NCBI RefSeq assembly: GCF_019458805.1
Contig: NZ_JAIBOA010000002.1
Span: 248,001-312,000 of the forward strand
Direction: 5' to 3'
DNA length: 64,000 nucleotides
Source of the DNA: Actinomadura parmotrematis
GTDB taxonomy: Bacteria; Actinomycetota; Actinomycetes; Streptosporangiales; Streptosporangiaceae
Position 1 is the first letter of the stretch, and each line of letters begins with the position of its first letter. The translations under genes and the position numbers were made by a program. This document shows, one piece after another, positions 37,674 to 46,675 of this stretch. The notes below the pieces were generated by a model, which was not told where the DNA came from, ran no database searches, and worked only from the letters and a program-made list of their open reading frames with translations.

Positions 37674-39095
37674 GTGCGTTCATCCACACCACGCGAGACC
37701 ACCTTGGGCGAGCTGCGCACCAGCGGCCACGTGCAGCGCCCCGTGAAGGCCGAGATCCGCCACAACCTGCTCGCCCGGCTGAAATCCGGGCAGGCCCGCT
37801 TCCCCGGCGTCGTCGGGTTCGACGACACCGTGCTGCCGCACCTGGAGCGCGCCCTCATCGCCGGGCACGACCTGGTCCTGCTCGGCGAGCGCGGCCAGGG
37901 CAAGACGCGGCTGATCCGCACCATCGCCGGGCTGCTGGACGAGTGGACGCCCGTCGTCGCCGGCTGCGAGATCAACGACCACCCCTACGCCCCCGTCTGC
38001 GTGCGCTGCCGCCGCCTCGCCGCCGAGGCCGGCGACGATCTGCCGGTCGCCTGGAAGCACCGCGACGAGCGGTTCGGCGAGAAGCTCGCCACCCCCGACA
38101 CCAGCGTCGGCGACCTCATCGGCGACGTCGACCCCATCAAGGTCGCCGAGGGCCGCACGCTCGGCGACCCCGAGACCGTCCACTACGGGCTCGTGCCGCG
38201 CACCAACCGCGGCGTGTTCGCCATCAACGAGCTGCCCGACCTCGCCGAGCGCATCCAGGTGTCGCTGCTGAACGTGCTGGAGGAGCGCGACGTGCAGATC
38301 CGCGGCTACGCGCTGCGGCTCCCCCTGGACGTGCTGCTCGTCGCGAGCGCCAACCCCGAGGACTACACCAACCGCGGCCGCATCATCACGCCGCTGAAGG
38401 ACCGGTTCGGCGCCGAGATCCGCACCCACTACCCGCTGACGCTCGACACCGAGCTGGACCTGATCCGGCAGGAGGCCGACCTCCCCGACTTCGGCGGCCG
38501 GCCCGCCGAGGTGCCGGACCACCTGATCGAGGTCATCGCCCGCTTCACCCGCCTGGCCCGCGAGTCCAACGCCGTCGACGCCCGCTCCGGCGTGTCGGCG
38601 CGGTTCGCGCTGGCCGGCACCGAGACGGTCGCGGCGGGCGCGGTGCGCCGCGCGGCGATCACCGGCGAGGACCACGCCGTCGCGCGCGTCGCCGACCTGC
38701 CCGCCGTCGTGCCGACGCTGATGGGCAAGGTCGAGTTCGAGGTCAGCGAGGAGGGCCGCGAGCAGGAGGTGCTGGAGCACCTGCTGCGCCGCGCCACCGC
38801 CGAGACCTTCCGCCGCTCCCTCGGCGGCGCCGACCTCGCCGGGCTGCTCGACAAGTTCGACGCCGGCGAGATCGTCGAGTCGGGCGAGCTGGTGCCGGCC
38901 GCCGAGCTGCTCCGCCGCGTCGGGCCCGTCCCCGGCCTCGCCAAGATCATGGAGCGGCTGGAGCTGGCCGGGGAGTCCCCCGGCCAGGCCGCCGCCGCCC
39001 TGGAGTTCGCCCTGGAGGGCCTGTTCCTCACCCGCCGCCTGTCCAAGGACTCCACCGGCGCGCCGGGCGACGGGACCGCCACCTACCGCACCTGA
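37674..39095 (+). CDS. AAA ATPase, magnesium-chelatase ChlI/MoxR-like
   Basis: A 473-residue AAA+ ATPase. Walker A is GERGQGKT (71-78), Walker B-like GVFAINELPDLAERIQ, sensor LLVASANPEDYTNRGRIITP with the Arg-rich RFGAEIRTHYP, and a helical C-terminal lid. A small Cys cluster (VAGCEIND, APVCVRCRRL) may bind metal. The VWA protein starts 20 bp later, the paired arrangement of Mg-chelatase I/D and MoxR/VWA systems, where the ATPase remodels or inserts metal into a target while the VWA partner contacts it. There are no chlorophyll or cobalamin genes nearby, so the target is unknown. Confidence 0.88.
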   Translation: MRSSTPRETTLGELRTSGHVQRPVKAEIRHNLLARLKSGQARFPGVVGFDDTVLPHLERALIAGHDLVLLGERGQGKTRLIRTIAGLLDEWTPVVAGCEINDHPYAPVCVRCRRLAAEAGDDLPVAWKHRDERFGEKLATPDTSVGDLIGDVDPIKVAEGRTLGDPETVHYGLVPRTNRGVFAINELPDLAERIQVSLLNVLEERDVQIRGYALRLPLDVLLVASANPEDYTNRGRIITPLKDRFGAEIRTHYPLTLDTELDLIRQEADLPDFGGRPAEVPDHLIEVIARFTRLARESNAVDARSGVSARFALAGTETVAAGAVRRAAITGEDHAVARVADLPAVVPTLMGKVEFEVSEEGREQEVLEHLLRRATAETFRRSLGGADLAGLLDKFDAGEIVESGELVPAAELLRRVGPVPGLAKIMERLELAGESPGQAAAALEFALEGLFLTRRLSKDSTGAPGDGTATYRT

Positions 39096-39115
39096 TCACC
39101 GAGGAAGGGCCGTTC

Positions 39116-41086
39116 ATGAGCCGTTACCGCTACGGGGCGTATCAGGACGGGCCGGACCCGCTCGCACCTCCCTACGACGTCCGGGACGCCCTGGACGCCG
39201 TCGGCGACGCCGTGCTGGAGGGCGTCCGGCCCGACGAGGCGCTCCGCGACCTGCTCCGCCGGGGCCTGCCGGGCGTCCGCGACCGGCGCGGCCTCGACGA
39301 CATGCTGCGCGAGGTGCGGCGCCGCCGCCGCGAGCTGCGCGAGCGCGGCCGCCTCGACGGCACGCTGGAGGAGGCCCGCGCGCTGCTGGACACCGCCATC
39401 GGGCAGGAGCGGGCCGAGCTGTTCCCCGACCCGTCCGACGACGCGCGCCTCCGCGAGGCCGAGCTCGACACCCTGCCGGACGACACCGCGCAGGCCGTCC
39501 GGCGCCTGTCGGACTACCGGTGGCGCTCCGGCGCCGCCGGCGAGACGTTCGAGAAGCTCAAGGACCTGCTGCGCCGCGAGGTCCTCGACGCCCGGTTCCA
39601 GGGCATGAAGCAGGCCCTGCAAGGCCAGGACCCGCAGGCCATGGAGCGCGTCAAGGACATGATGGCCGCCCTCAACCGGATGCTGGAGAGGGACGCCCGC
39701 GGCGAGCACACCCAGGACGACTTCGACCGGTTCATGCAGGAGTACGGGGAGTTCTTCCCCGACGCCCCGCAGAACCTGGAGGAGCTCGTCGACTCCCTGG
39801 CCCGCCGCGCCGCCGCCATGGACCGCCTCCTCAACTCGCTGTCGCCCGAGCAGCGCGAGGAGCTCGCCGGCCTCATGGACCAGATGCTCCAGGACGCCGG
39901 CCTCGCCATGGAGATGACGCGCCTGAACGACGCGCTGCGCGCGCGCCGCCCCGACCTCGGCTGGGGCGGCTCGGAGCGGATGACCGGCGACGAGCCGCTC
40001 GGCATGGGCGACGCGACGTCCGCGCTCGCCGAGCTCGCCGACCTGTCCGGGCTGGAGTCGGCGCTCGGCCAGGACTACCCCGGCGCCCGCCTCGACGACA
40101 TCGACGAGGACGCCGTCCGCCGCGCCCTCGGCCGGCAGGCCGTCGACGACCTGCAGAACCTGCGGCGCATCGAGGCCGAGCTGGAGCGCCAGGGCTACCT
40201 GGCGCGCCGCAAGGGCAAGCTGGAGCTGACGCCCAAGGCCGTCCGGCGGCTCGGCGAGACCGCGCTGCGGCGGGTGTTCTCCCAGCTCGCCTCCGGCCGC
40301 CAGGGCGACCACGACCAGCGCGACGCCGGCCAGGCCGGCGAGCTCACCGGCACCAGCCGCCCGTGGACGTTCGGCGACGAGCAGCCCCTCGACGTCGTGC
40401 GGACGGTGTCCAACGCGATCCGCCGCAACGCCATGGACGGCGGCGGCGCCGCGGTGAAGCTGGGCGTCGACGACTTCGAGGTCCAGGAGACCGAGCGCCG
40501 CACCGGCGCCGCCGTCTGCCTGCTGGTCGACCTGTCGTACTCGATGGTGCTGCGCGGCACCTGGGCCGCCGCCAAGCAGACGACGCTCGCGCTGCACTCC
40601 CTGGTCACCAGCCGGTTCCCGCAGGACGCCATCCAGATCATCGGGTTCTCCAACTACGCCCGCACCCTGCACCCGACCGAGATGGCCGGGCTGGACTGGG
40701 ACATGGTGCAGGGCACCAACCTGCACCACGCCCTCATGATCGCCGGGCGGCACCTGGACGGGCACCCCGACTTCGAGCCGATCGTCCTCGTCGTCACCGA
40801 CGGCGAGCCGACCGCGCACCTGCTGCCCGACGGCCGGTCGCTGTTCGACTACCCGCCGTCGGCCGACACCCTCGTCCTCACCATGGCCGAGGTCGACAAG
40901 ATGACGCGGCGCGGCGCCGGCATGAACTTCTTCATGCTCGCCGACGACCGGCGGCTCGTCTCGTTCGTCGAGGAGGTCGCGCGCCGCAACGGCGGCCGCG
41001 TCTTCGCGCCCGACGCCGAGCGGCTCGGCGAGTACGTCGTCAGCGACTACCTGCGGGTGCGGCGCGGGCGGGCGGGCCGCCGCTGA
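39116..41086 (+). CDS. VWA domain protein, partner of the AAA ATPase
   Basis: A 656-residue protein. The long charged N-terminal helical region is rich in Arg/Glu and likely coiled coil (RGLDDMLREVRRRRRELRE, DEALRDLLRR). The C-terminal VWA domain has an intact MIDAS: DLSYSM (472-477), a Thr in QGTNLHHALMIAG, and VVTDGEPTAH. ATG 39116 has GAGGAAGG upstream. It is directly downstream of the chelatase-like ATPase with no promoter between, so they form a functional pair. It resembles the BchD-type subunit role without belonging to a known chelatase pathway. Confidence 0.88.
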   Translation: MSRYRYGAYQDGPDPLAPPYDVRDALDAVGDAVLEGVRPDEALRDLLRRGLPGVRDRRGLDDMLREVRRRRRELRERGRLDGTLEEARALLDTAIGQERAELFPDPSDDARLREAELDTLPDDTAQAVRRLSDYRWRSGAAGETFEKLKDLLRREVLDARFQGMKQALQGQDPQAMERVKDMMAALNRMLERDARGEHTQDDFDRFMQEYGEFFPDAPQNLEELVDSLARRAAAMDRLLNSLSPEQREELAGLMDQMLQDAGLAMEMTRLNDALRARRPDLGWGGSERMTGDEPLGMGDATSALAELADLSGLESALGQDYPGARLDDIDEDAVRRALGRQAVDDLQNLRRIEAELERQGYLARRKGKLELTPKAVRRLGETALRRVFSQLASGRQGDHDQRDAGQAGELTGTSRPWTFGDEQPLDVVRTVSNAIRRNAMDGGGAAVKLGVDDFEVQETERRTGAAVCLLVDLSYSMVLRGTWAAAKQTTLALHSLVTSRFPQDAIQIIGFSNYARTLHPTEMAGLDWDMVQGTNLHHALMIAGRHLDGHPDFEPIVLVVTDGEPTAHLLPDGRSLFDYPPSADTLVLTMAEVDKMTRRGAGMNFFMLADDRRLVSFVEEVARRNGGRVFAPDAERLGEYVVSDYLRVRRGRAGRR

Positions 41087-41139
41087 CGCGGCCCCGGTCC
41101 CGCCAGTGGTTCGCCCTAGGTGCGGGCGATCGCGGGGGC

Positions 41140-41145
41140 TAGGGT
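41140..41145 (+). promoter_or_regulatory. -10 element of a probable leaderless promoter
   Basis: TAGGGT ends 7 nt before ATG 41153, without a Shine-Dalgarno in between. The same geometry occurs at 3253 and 37661. Confidence 0.4.
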
Positions 41146-41152
41146 CGGCGTC

Positions 41153-41659
41153 ATGTCAAGCTCCGACCACCTGCTCCTCATCCTGCACATCGGGTTCGCG
41201 ATCTTCACGCTGGGCCCGCTGACCGCCGCCACCATGTCGGCCCCCCGCTACATCCGCAAGGGCGACGTCCCGGTGCTGCGGTTCCTCACCCGCACCACCC
41301 GCATCTACTGGCTCGGCACGCTCGGCGTCTTCCTGTTCGGCCTGTTCCTCGCCAAGGGCCACTTCGCGCAGGTGTGGCTGACGGCGTCGATGACGCTGTT
41401 CGTCGTCGCGTTCGTGCTGCTGATCATCGTCGAGCGCGACATGCGCAAGGCCGCCGACCTGCTGGACGTCGCCGCCGCCGGCGCGGCCGCGCCCGAACCC
41501 GCCGAGGGCGAGGGCGCGCCCGCCGCGTCCACCGCGTCCGCCACCGCCGTCAAGACCGGCGAGGACGTCGCGCAGGTGCAGCGCGGCCGCATCGCCGCGA
41601 TCTCCGGCGTGGTGGCGCTGCTGTGGATCGTGATCCTGGTCCTGATGGTCTGGCACTGA
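41153..41659 (+). CDS. Four-helix membrane protein, DUF2269-like
   Basis: A 168-residue integral membrane protein with helices near HLLLILHIGFAIFTLGPLTA, YWLGTLGVFLFGLFLA, VWLTASMTLFVVAFVLLIIV and, after an Ala/Glu/Pro-rich cytoplasmic loop of about 45 residues, AAISGVVALLWIVILVLMVW. The overall layout resembles DUF2269 predicted membrane proteins. Function is unknown. It follows the VWA gene by 66 bp but seems to have its own leaderless promoter, and converges on the esterase gene across a hairpin. Confidence 0.75.
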   Translation: MSSSDHLLLILHIGFAIFTLGPLTAATMSAPRYIRKGDVPVLRFLTRTTRIYWLGTLGVFLFGLFLAKGHFAQVWLTASMTLFVVAFVLLIIVERDMRKAADLLDVAAAGAAAPEPAEGEGAPAASTASATAVKTGEDVAQVQRGRIAAISGVVALLWIVILVLMVWH

Positions 41660-41666
41660 CGGGCGA

Positions 41667-41691
41667 GCGGGGAGCCCGTGCGGCTCCCCGC
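41667..41691. terminator. Hairpin between the DUF2269-like gene and the esterase gene
   Basis: A 10-bp perfect stem (GCGGGGAGCC with its complement) and a 5-nt loop lie 7 bp after one stop and 4 bp before the convergent stop, so it probably terminates both. Confidence 0.65.
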
Positions 41692-41695
41692 CGGG

Positions 41696-42889
41696 TCAGC
41701 GGGTGCGGGCCTTCAGGAACGCCAGGATCCGCGCGTAGGCGCCCGGGTCGTTGAGCAGCGCCCCGCCGTGCCCCGACCCCGCGACCGTCCGCACCGTCGC
41801 CGCCACCCCGGCGGCCCGCAGCGCCGACGCGAGGCCCGTGCTGTGGGTGACGGGGACGAAGTCGCCCGCGCTGTGCATGAGCAGCATCGGCGCGTCCCCG
41901 GCCGAGACGTGGGTGCCGGAGTTGGCGTCCTCCAGCCGCGCCCAGCAGGCCGCGTCGAACGCGTCCGGGACGCAGCCGGTGAGCTCCCCGACGGCCCGCC
42001 GCAGCTTCTGCTGCGGCGCGGACGCGGTGCTCTGCTCCCCCTGCTGGTAGGCCAGGTAGGGGGTGTTCACCGGCGACAGCGCGACGACGCCGCGCACGAG
42101 GTCGGTGCCGCGCCCGTAGGTGCCGAGCTGGGTGGCGAGCTGGCCGCCGGCCGACGAGCCGAGGACGACGAGCCGGCCGGGGTCGACGTTCCAGCGAGCC
42201 GCGTTCTTGCGGATGAAGGCGATGGCCGCGAGGGCGTCGTTGCGCTGCGCGGGCCAGCGGGCCGTCGTCGCGAGCCGGTAGTCGGCGGCGAAGACCGCGT
42301 AGCCCTGCCCGGTGAGGCGGCGCGCGAAGTAGCGCCACTCGCTCTTGTCGCCCGCCAGCCAGTAGCCGCCGTGCAGGACGAGGACGGCGGGCCGCGCCTT
42401 CGGCTTGGCGACCTTCGCGGTCTTGGCCGTCTTAGCGCCCTTGGCGGGCTTGGCGGCCTTCTTGGCGCCGGGCTGCCGCCGCCAGTACACGTCGATGCGC
42501 TGGCGGGCGCTCTTGCCGTAGGCGTAGGTCCGCGCGGACGGCGGCTTCGGCGTGACCATGACGGCCGTGGCCGAGCTGACCGAGTCGTTGCCGGTGACCG
42601 GCTGCTGCGCGGGCGCGTCCGGCGCGGTGGCGGACGGCGAGCCGGTGCCGGGAGCCGACGGCGACGGGCCGCCGGTGGAGGGCGTCCCGGACGGCGTGCC
42701 CGGCGCGACCGGCGCGTCCGTCCCGGGAGCGGTCGGGACGTCGACCGTCGGGGACGGGGAGGGGGTGTCGGCGCCCGCGGCGCCCGGAACCCCGGCGGCG
42801 GCGATGCAGGCGGCGGCGAACGCGGCCCCACAGACCAGTACTTTGCGCACTCCCGGCCCTTTCTTGGCGGTACCCGGCGCGGACATCAT
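41696..42889 (-). CDS. Secreted alpha/beta hydrolase (BD-FAE/esterase type)
   Basis: A 397-residue exported hydrolase. A signal peptide (VLVCGAAFAAACIAAAGVPGA) is followed by a Pro/Ser/Thr-rich stretch (about 40-110), a basic Ala/Lys-repeat linker (KKAAKPAKGAKTAKTAK), then the alpha/beta hydrolase domain: oxyanion HGGYWLAGD, nucleophile elbow GSSAGGQ, Asp in HSAGDFVP, His in GSGHGG. The lysine-rich linker interrupting the fold's start is unusual and may bind the cell wall or DNA. It probably acts on ester-linked substrates outside the cell. Two nearby ATG codons and GTG 42850 are alternative starts. Confidence 0.87.
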   Translation of the reverse strand: MMSAPGTAKKGPGVRKVLVCGAAFAAACIAAAGVPGAAGADTPSPSPTVDVPTAPGTDAPVAPGTPSGTPSTGGPSPSAPGTGSPSATAPDAPAQQPVTGNDSVSSATAVMVTPKPPSARTYAYGKSARQRIDVYWRRQPGAKKAAKPAKGAKTAKTAKVAKPKARPAVLVLHGGYWLAGDKSEWRYFARRLTGQGYAVFAADYRLATTARWPAQRNDALAAIAFIRKNAARWNVDPGRLVVLGSSAGGQLATQLGTYGRGTDLVRGVVALSPVNTPYLAYQQGEQSTASAPQQKLRRAVGELTGCVPDAFDAACWARLEDANSGTHVSAGDAPMLLMHSAGDFVPVTHSTGLASALRAAGVAATVRTVAGSGHGGALLNDPGAYARILAFLKARTR

Positions 42890-42924
42890 AGATCGCCGAT
42901 CACCTTTCGCGCCGCCCGGCCGCG

Positions 42925-42956
42925 CGGGACGGCCCGCCGCGCGGCGGGCCGTCCCG
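42925..42956 (-). terminator. Terminator palindrome after metB
   Basis: A 32-bp perfect dyad with no unpaired centre (at most 14 bp plus a 4-nt loop when folded) lies 9 bp past the metB stop. Confidence 0.75.
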
Positions 42957-42964
42957 GCGAAACC

Positions 42965-44113
42965 TCAGCTCAGCGCCTGTTCCAGGTCGCGGACGAGATC
43001 GTGCGCGTCCTCGATGCCGACCGACAGCCGGACGAGGTCGGCGGGCACCTCCAGCGGCGACCCGGCCGCCGACGCGTGCGTCATCCGGCCCGGGTGCTCG
43101 ATCAGCGACTCCACGCCGCCGAGCGACTCGCCGAGGATGAACAGCCGGGTCCGCTCGCAGACCCGCACCGCCGCCTCCTCCGACCCCATCCGGAACGAGA
43201 CCATGCCGCCGAACCCGCGCATCTGCTTCACCGCGACGTCGTGGCCGGGGTGCGACGGCAGGCCCGGGTACAGCACCCGCTCGACCGCCGGGTGCGCGTC
43301 CAGCATCGCCACGACCTGCTCGGCGTTGGCGCAGTGCCGGTCCATCCGCACCGCCAGCGTCTTGACGCCGCGCAGCGTCAGCCACGCGTCGAACGGCCCC
43401 GCGACGGCGCCCATCGCGTTCTGGTGGTAGGCGAGGCGGGCGCCGAGCTCGGCGTCCGCGGCGACGAGCGCGCCCCCGACGACGTCGGAGTGGCCGCCGA
43501 TGTACTTGGTCGTGGAGTGCACGACGACGTCCGCGCCGAGCTCCAGCGGCCGCTGGAGGTAGGGCGAGGCGAAGGTGTTGTCGACGACCAGCAGCGCGCC
43601 CGCCTCGCGGGCGACGCCGGCGAGCGCGGCGATGTCGGCGATGCCGAGCAGCGGGTTGGTGGGCGTCTCCACCCAGATCAGCTTCGTCTCCGGGCGCACC
43701 GCGGCGCGCACCGCTTCCACGTCGCCGAGCGGCGCCGGCGTGAACGCCACCCCCCACGGCTCGGCGACCTTCGCGAACAGCCGGTAGGTGCCGCCGTAGG
43801 CGTCGTTCGGGATGACCACGTGGTCGCCCGGCCGGCAGACGGCGCGGATCAGCGCGTCCTCGGCGGCGAGGCCGGAGGCGAAGGCGAGGCCCGTCGCGCC
43901 GCCCTCCAGCCCGGCGAGACAGGTCTCCAGCGCCGTACGCGTCGGGTTCGCCGACCGCGAGTACTCGTATCCCCCGCGCAGGCCCCCGATGCCGTCCTGC
44001 TTGTACGTCGAGACCTGGTAGATCGGCGGGACGACGGCGCCGGTCGTCGGATCCGGCTCCTGCCCCGCGTGGATGGCCAGGGTCTCGAAACCCTGGTGAA
44101 CCTCGTTGTCCAT
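42965..44113 (-). CDS. metB: Cystathionine gamma-synthase
   Basis: PLP enzyme of trans-sulfuration, joining cysteine to an activated homoserine. It has 382 residues: FETLAIHAGQEPDP, PPIYQVSTYKQDGIGGLRGG, YSRSANPTR, VDNTFASPYLQRPLELGAD, PLP lysine in STTKYIGGHSD (K203), and ESLGGVESLIEHP. A cystathionine gamma-lyase activity cannot be excluded by sequence alone. The start is ATG 44113 (7 nt after a TAGCCT -10-like box, so possibly leaderless) or GTG 44131, which has AGGAGGGG upstream. Together with cbs at 49919 it would interconvert homocysteine and cysteine. In M. tuberculosis the pair lies close together. Confidence 0.92.
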   Translation of the reverse strand: MDNEVHQGFETLAIHAGQEPDPTTGAVVPPIYQVSTYKQDGIGGLRGGYEYSRSANPTRTALETCLAGLEGGATGLAFASGLAAEDALIRAVCRPGDHVVIPNDAYGGTYRLFAKVAEPWGVAFTPAPLGDVEAVRAAVRPETKLIWVETPTNPLLGIADIAALAGVAREAGALLVVDNTFASPYLQRPLELGADVVVHSTTKYIGGHSDVVGGALVAADAELGARLAYHQNAMGAVAGPFDAWLTLRGVKTLAVRMDRHCANAEQVVAMLDAHPAVERVLYPGLPSHPGHDVAVKQMRGFGGMVSFRMGSEEAAVRVCERTRLFILGESLGGVESLIEHPGRMTHASAAGSPLEVPADLVRLSVGIEDAHDLVRDLEQALS

Positions 44114-44273
44114 GGGAACGAGGCTATCCACCCGCGGCCCCTCCTGGAGGAGGAGGGCATCCACCGCAGGTACCGCCCGGCATTTACCCTCCTGGGCGGA
44201 CCACAAAGGCGCCGGGATTCTCTACGCTTTTCCCATACAACTCCCCTGACGACCACAACTGTAAGGAAAGCGC

Positions 44274-46439
44274 ATGTTCGCACGCCTTGGGCGCGGCGTC
44301 GTGAGACATCCGTGGTGGACGATCCTCGGCTGGCTGGTGGTCGCGGCCGCCCTGATCGCCGTGGCACCCGAACTCAAGACGAAGACGGACCAGCAGGACT
44401 TCCTGCCGACCAAGTACGAGTCGATCCAGGCGGCCAAGCTGGCCGAAGAGGCGTTCCCCAGCGCCCAGAAGCAGGCGAGCCCCGCCATGGTGGTCGTCAA
44501 GCGGTCCGACGGCCAGAAGCTGACCGCCGCCGACAGCCAGAAGATCGGCCAGGTGGCGCAGGCCATCAAGGCCAAGGGCATCAAGGGCGTCACCACCGTC
44601 ACGGCCACGCCGCCGGCGTCGACCGGCGCCATCCAGCTCATCGCCATCCCGCTGCCGAACAACTGGCAGGACCAGGAGGCGATGGACCAGGGCAAGGACG
44701 CCATCAAGCAGATCCGCGCCGAGACCGGCGCGCAGCTCCGCGGCAGCCCGCTGTCCTTCGGCGTGACCGGCGACCTCGCCTCCACCGTGGACAATGAGAA
44801 GTCCGACAACGAGACGATGGCCCTCATCGGCATCGGCACGATCGTCATCATCATCCTGCTGCTGTCGATCATCTTCCGGGCGCCCCTCGCGGCGCTGCTG
44901 CCGATCGTGGTGATCGGCCTGGTGTCGGAGGTGTCCACCAAGGTCACCGCGATCATCGGCAACGCCCTCGATCTGAACTTCGACAAGGGGTTCAACACGA
45001 TCGTGGTGGTGGTGCTCTACGGCATCGGCACCGACTACATCCTGTTCCTGCTGTTCCGCTACCGCGAGCGGCTGCGCGCGGGCGAGGACAAGAAGACCGC
45101 GATGATCACCAGCGTGGCGCGGGTCGGCGAGGCCATCGCCTCCGCTGCGGGCGCCGTCATCGTCGCCTTCCTCGTCCTGCTGCTCGCCTCCTTCAAGGCG
45201 TTCGGTGGCCTTGGCCCGCAGCTCGCCATCGCCGTCGGCGTCATGTTCGTCACCTCGCTGACGCTCGTCCCGGCGCTCATCTCCCTCCTCGGCCCGGCGG
45301 TGTTCTGGCCGTCCAAGTCGTGGAAGAAGGAGCCGAAGCCGCGCCTCTGGGCCAAGATCGGCGCCGGCGTCGGCCGCCGTCCCGCGATCGCCGCGGTCGC
45401 CTCGGGCCTCGTGCTCATCGCGCTCGCCGCGTCGGCGATCGGCTTCAAGGCCGACTACGACTTCAACGCGAGCGCGCCGCAGAACACCGAGTCCGCCAAG
45501 GCCATGAAGGACCTGCGGTCCAGCTTCCCGGCCGGGACGCTGACGCCGACCGAGGTCTACGTCAAGTCCGCCCAGCCCCTCACCAAGCAGTCCCTCGCGT
45601 CCTACACGCAGCGGCTGAAGGGCGCGCCGGGCGCCGGCAGCGTCCAGGACCCGACGTTCAACAAGGACGCCACGGTCGCCAAGTACGCCGTCGCGCTGAA
45701 GGACAACCCCAACTCCAGCGAGTCCATCAGCCTGGTCAAGGGCCCCTTCCGCGACTACGTCCACGAGGGCGCGCCGGCCGGCGCGAAGGTCCTGGTCGGC
45801 GGCCAGACCGCGGTGTTCGCCGACATCAACACCATCAACAACCGCGACCTGTCGGTGATCCTGCCGGTGGCGGTGGTGCTGATCGGCCTGATCCTGGCGC
45901 TGCTGCTCCGCGCCATCGTCGCGCCGATCTACCTGGTGGGCGCGGTGCTGCTCGGCTTCACCGCCACGCTCGGCGCCACGGTGATCCTGTTCCAGGGCAT
46001 CGAGAACAAGCCGGGCCTGATGTTCCAGTTGCCCATCATCCTGTACCTGTTCGTGCTGGCCATCGGCACCGACTACAACATCCTGATGATCGCCCGGCTT
46101 CGCGAGGAGGCCCGCGAGGGCCACGACCCGCGGCGCGGCGCGGCCCTCGGCATCCAGCACGCGGGCCCGACCGTCGCGGCGGCGGGCGTCATCCTCGCCG
46201 GCACCTTCTCGATGCTGGTCGTCTCGCCGCAGTCCATGACGGCGCAGATCGGCTTCGGCGTCGCGATCGGCATCCTGCTGTCGGCGTTCGTCATGTCGGC
46301 GTTCTTCGTGCCCGCTCTCACCGCGCTGCTCGGCCACAAGGCCTGGTGGCCCGGCCACAGCGACGCGGTCAAGCAGGCCCCTTCCGGCCCGGACGGCGCC
46401 GTGGAGGACCCGTACGCCCGTACGGGCATCCCCTCCTAG
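44274..46439 (+). CDS. MMPL family (RND-type) transporter
   Basis: A 721-residue membrane transporter with twelve predicted helices in two halves, each with an external domain. The MMPL/RND signature motifs are YGIGTDYILFLLFRYRERL and LAIGTDYNILMIARLREE, with a proton-relay Asp-Tyr in each. The external domains hold LPTKYESIQAAKLAEEAFP and the second-half equivalent. It probably exports lipids or lipophilic compounds powered by proton motive force. Good ribosome site (AAGGAAAG). No lipid synthesis gene or regulator is beside it, so the cargo is unknown. It lies first in the segment separating metB from cbs. Confidence 0.93.
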   Translation: MFARLGRGVVRHPWWTILGWLVVAAALIAVAPELKTKTDQQDFLPTKYESIQAAKLAEEAFPSAQKQASPAMVVVKRSDGQKLTAADSQKIGQVAQAIKAKGIKGVTTVTATPPASTGAIQLIAIPLPNNWQDQEAMDQGKDAIKQIRAETGAQLRGSPLSFGVTGDLASTVDNEKSDNETMALIGIGTIVIIILLLSIIFRAPLAALLPIVVIGLVSEVSTKVTAIIGNALDLNFDKGFNTIVVVVLYGIGTDYILFLLFRYRERLRAGEDKKTAMITSVARVGEAIASAAGAVIVAFLVLLLASFKAFGGLGPQLAIAVGVMFVTSLTLVPALISLLGPAVFWPSKSWKKEPKPRLWAKIGAGVGRRPAIAAVASGLVLIALAASAIGFKADYDFNASAPQNTESAKAMKDLRSSFPAGTLTPTEVYVKSAQPLTKQSLASYTQRLKGAPGAGSVQDPTFNKDATVAKYAVALKDNPNSSESISLVKGPFRDYVHEGAPAGAKVLVGGQTAVFADINTINNRDLSVILPVAVVLIGLILALLLRAIVAPIYLVGAVLLGFTATLGATVILFQGIENKPGLMFQLPIILYLFVLAIGTDYNILMIARLREEAREGHDPRRGAALGIQHAGPTVAAAGVILAGTFSMLVVSPQSMTAQIGFGVAIGILLSAFVMSAFFVPALTALLGHKAWWPGHSDAVKQAPSGPDGAVEDPYARTGIPS

Positions 46440-46510
46440 AACGCCGGACCGCGGCGGGGGGCGGGTAAACCGCCGCCCATCCGCCCACCCGCCGCGGCCC
46501 GGCCCCGTAC

Positions 46511-46553
46511 GCGGCAGGACCCCGGAGACCACCGGTCTCCGGGGTCCTGTCGC
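46511..46553 (+). terminator. Strong terminator hairpin after the MMPL gene
   Basis: CAGGACCCCGGAGACC pairs perfectly with its complement across an ACC loop (16-bp core at 46515-46549), and the stem extends to 20 bp with one G-T pair. Confidence 0.85.
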
Positions 46554-46662
46554 GTCTGCATACAGCGCACCGCCCGGATCCCACCGGAGCGCTGACCATT
46601 TTCTCGACCGTCCCTTCGAGTGGCTACCCGCAAGTACTACCGAGAGAGCAGGATCGAACACT

Positions 46663-46668
46663 TACAGT
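46663..46668 (+). promoter_or_regulatory. -10 element of a probable leaderless promoter for the nuclease-like operon
   Basis: TACAGT ends 7 nt before ATG 46676, and no Shine-Dalgarno is present. No convincing -35 was found. Confidence 0.45.
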
Positions 46669-46675
46669 CATCGCC

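Noticed and set aside
44114..44273. Possible S-adenosylmethionine riboswitch upstream of metB
   Set aside because: No SAM-I, SAM-II or SAM-IV core was recognised, and the likely start is leaderless or has only a short leader.
41678..44797. Open frame of over 1000 codons on the plus strand
   Set aside because: It is antisense to the esterase and metB and out of frame with the MMPL gene; no domain is recognisable.
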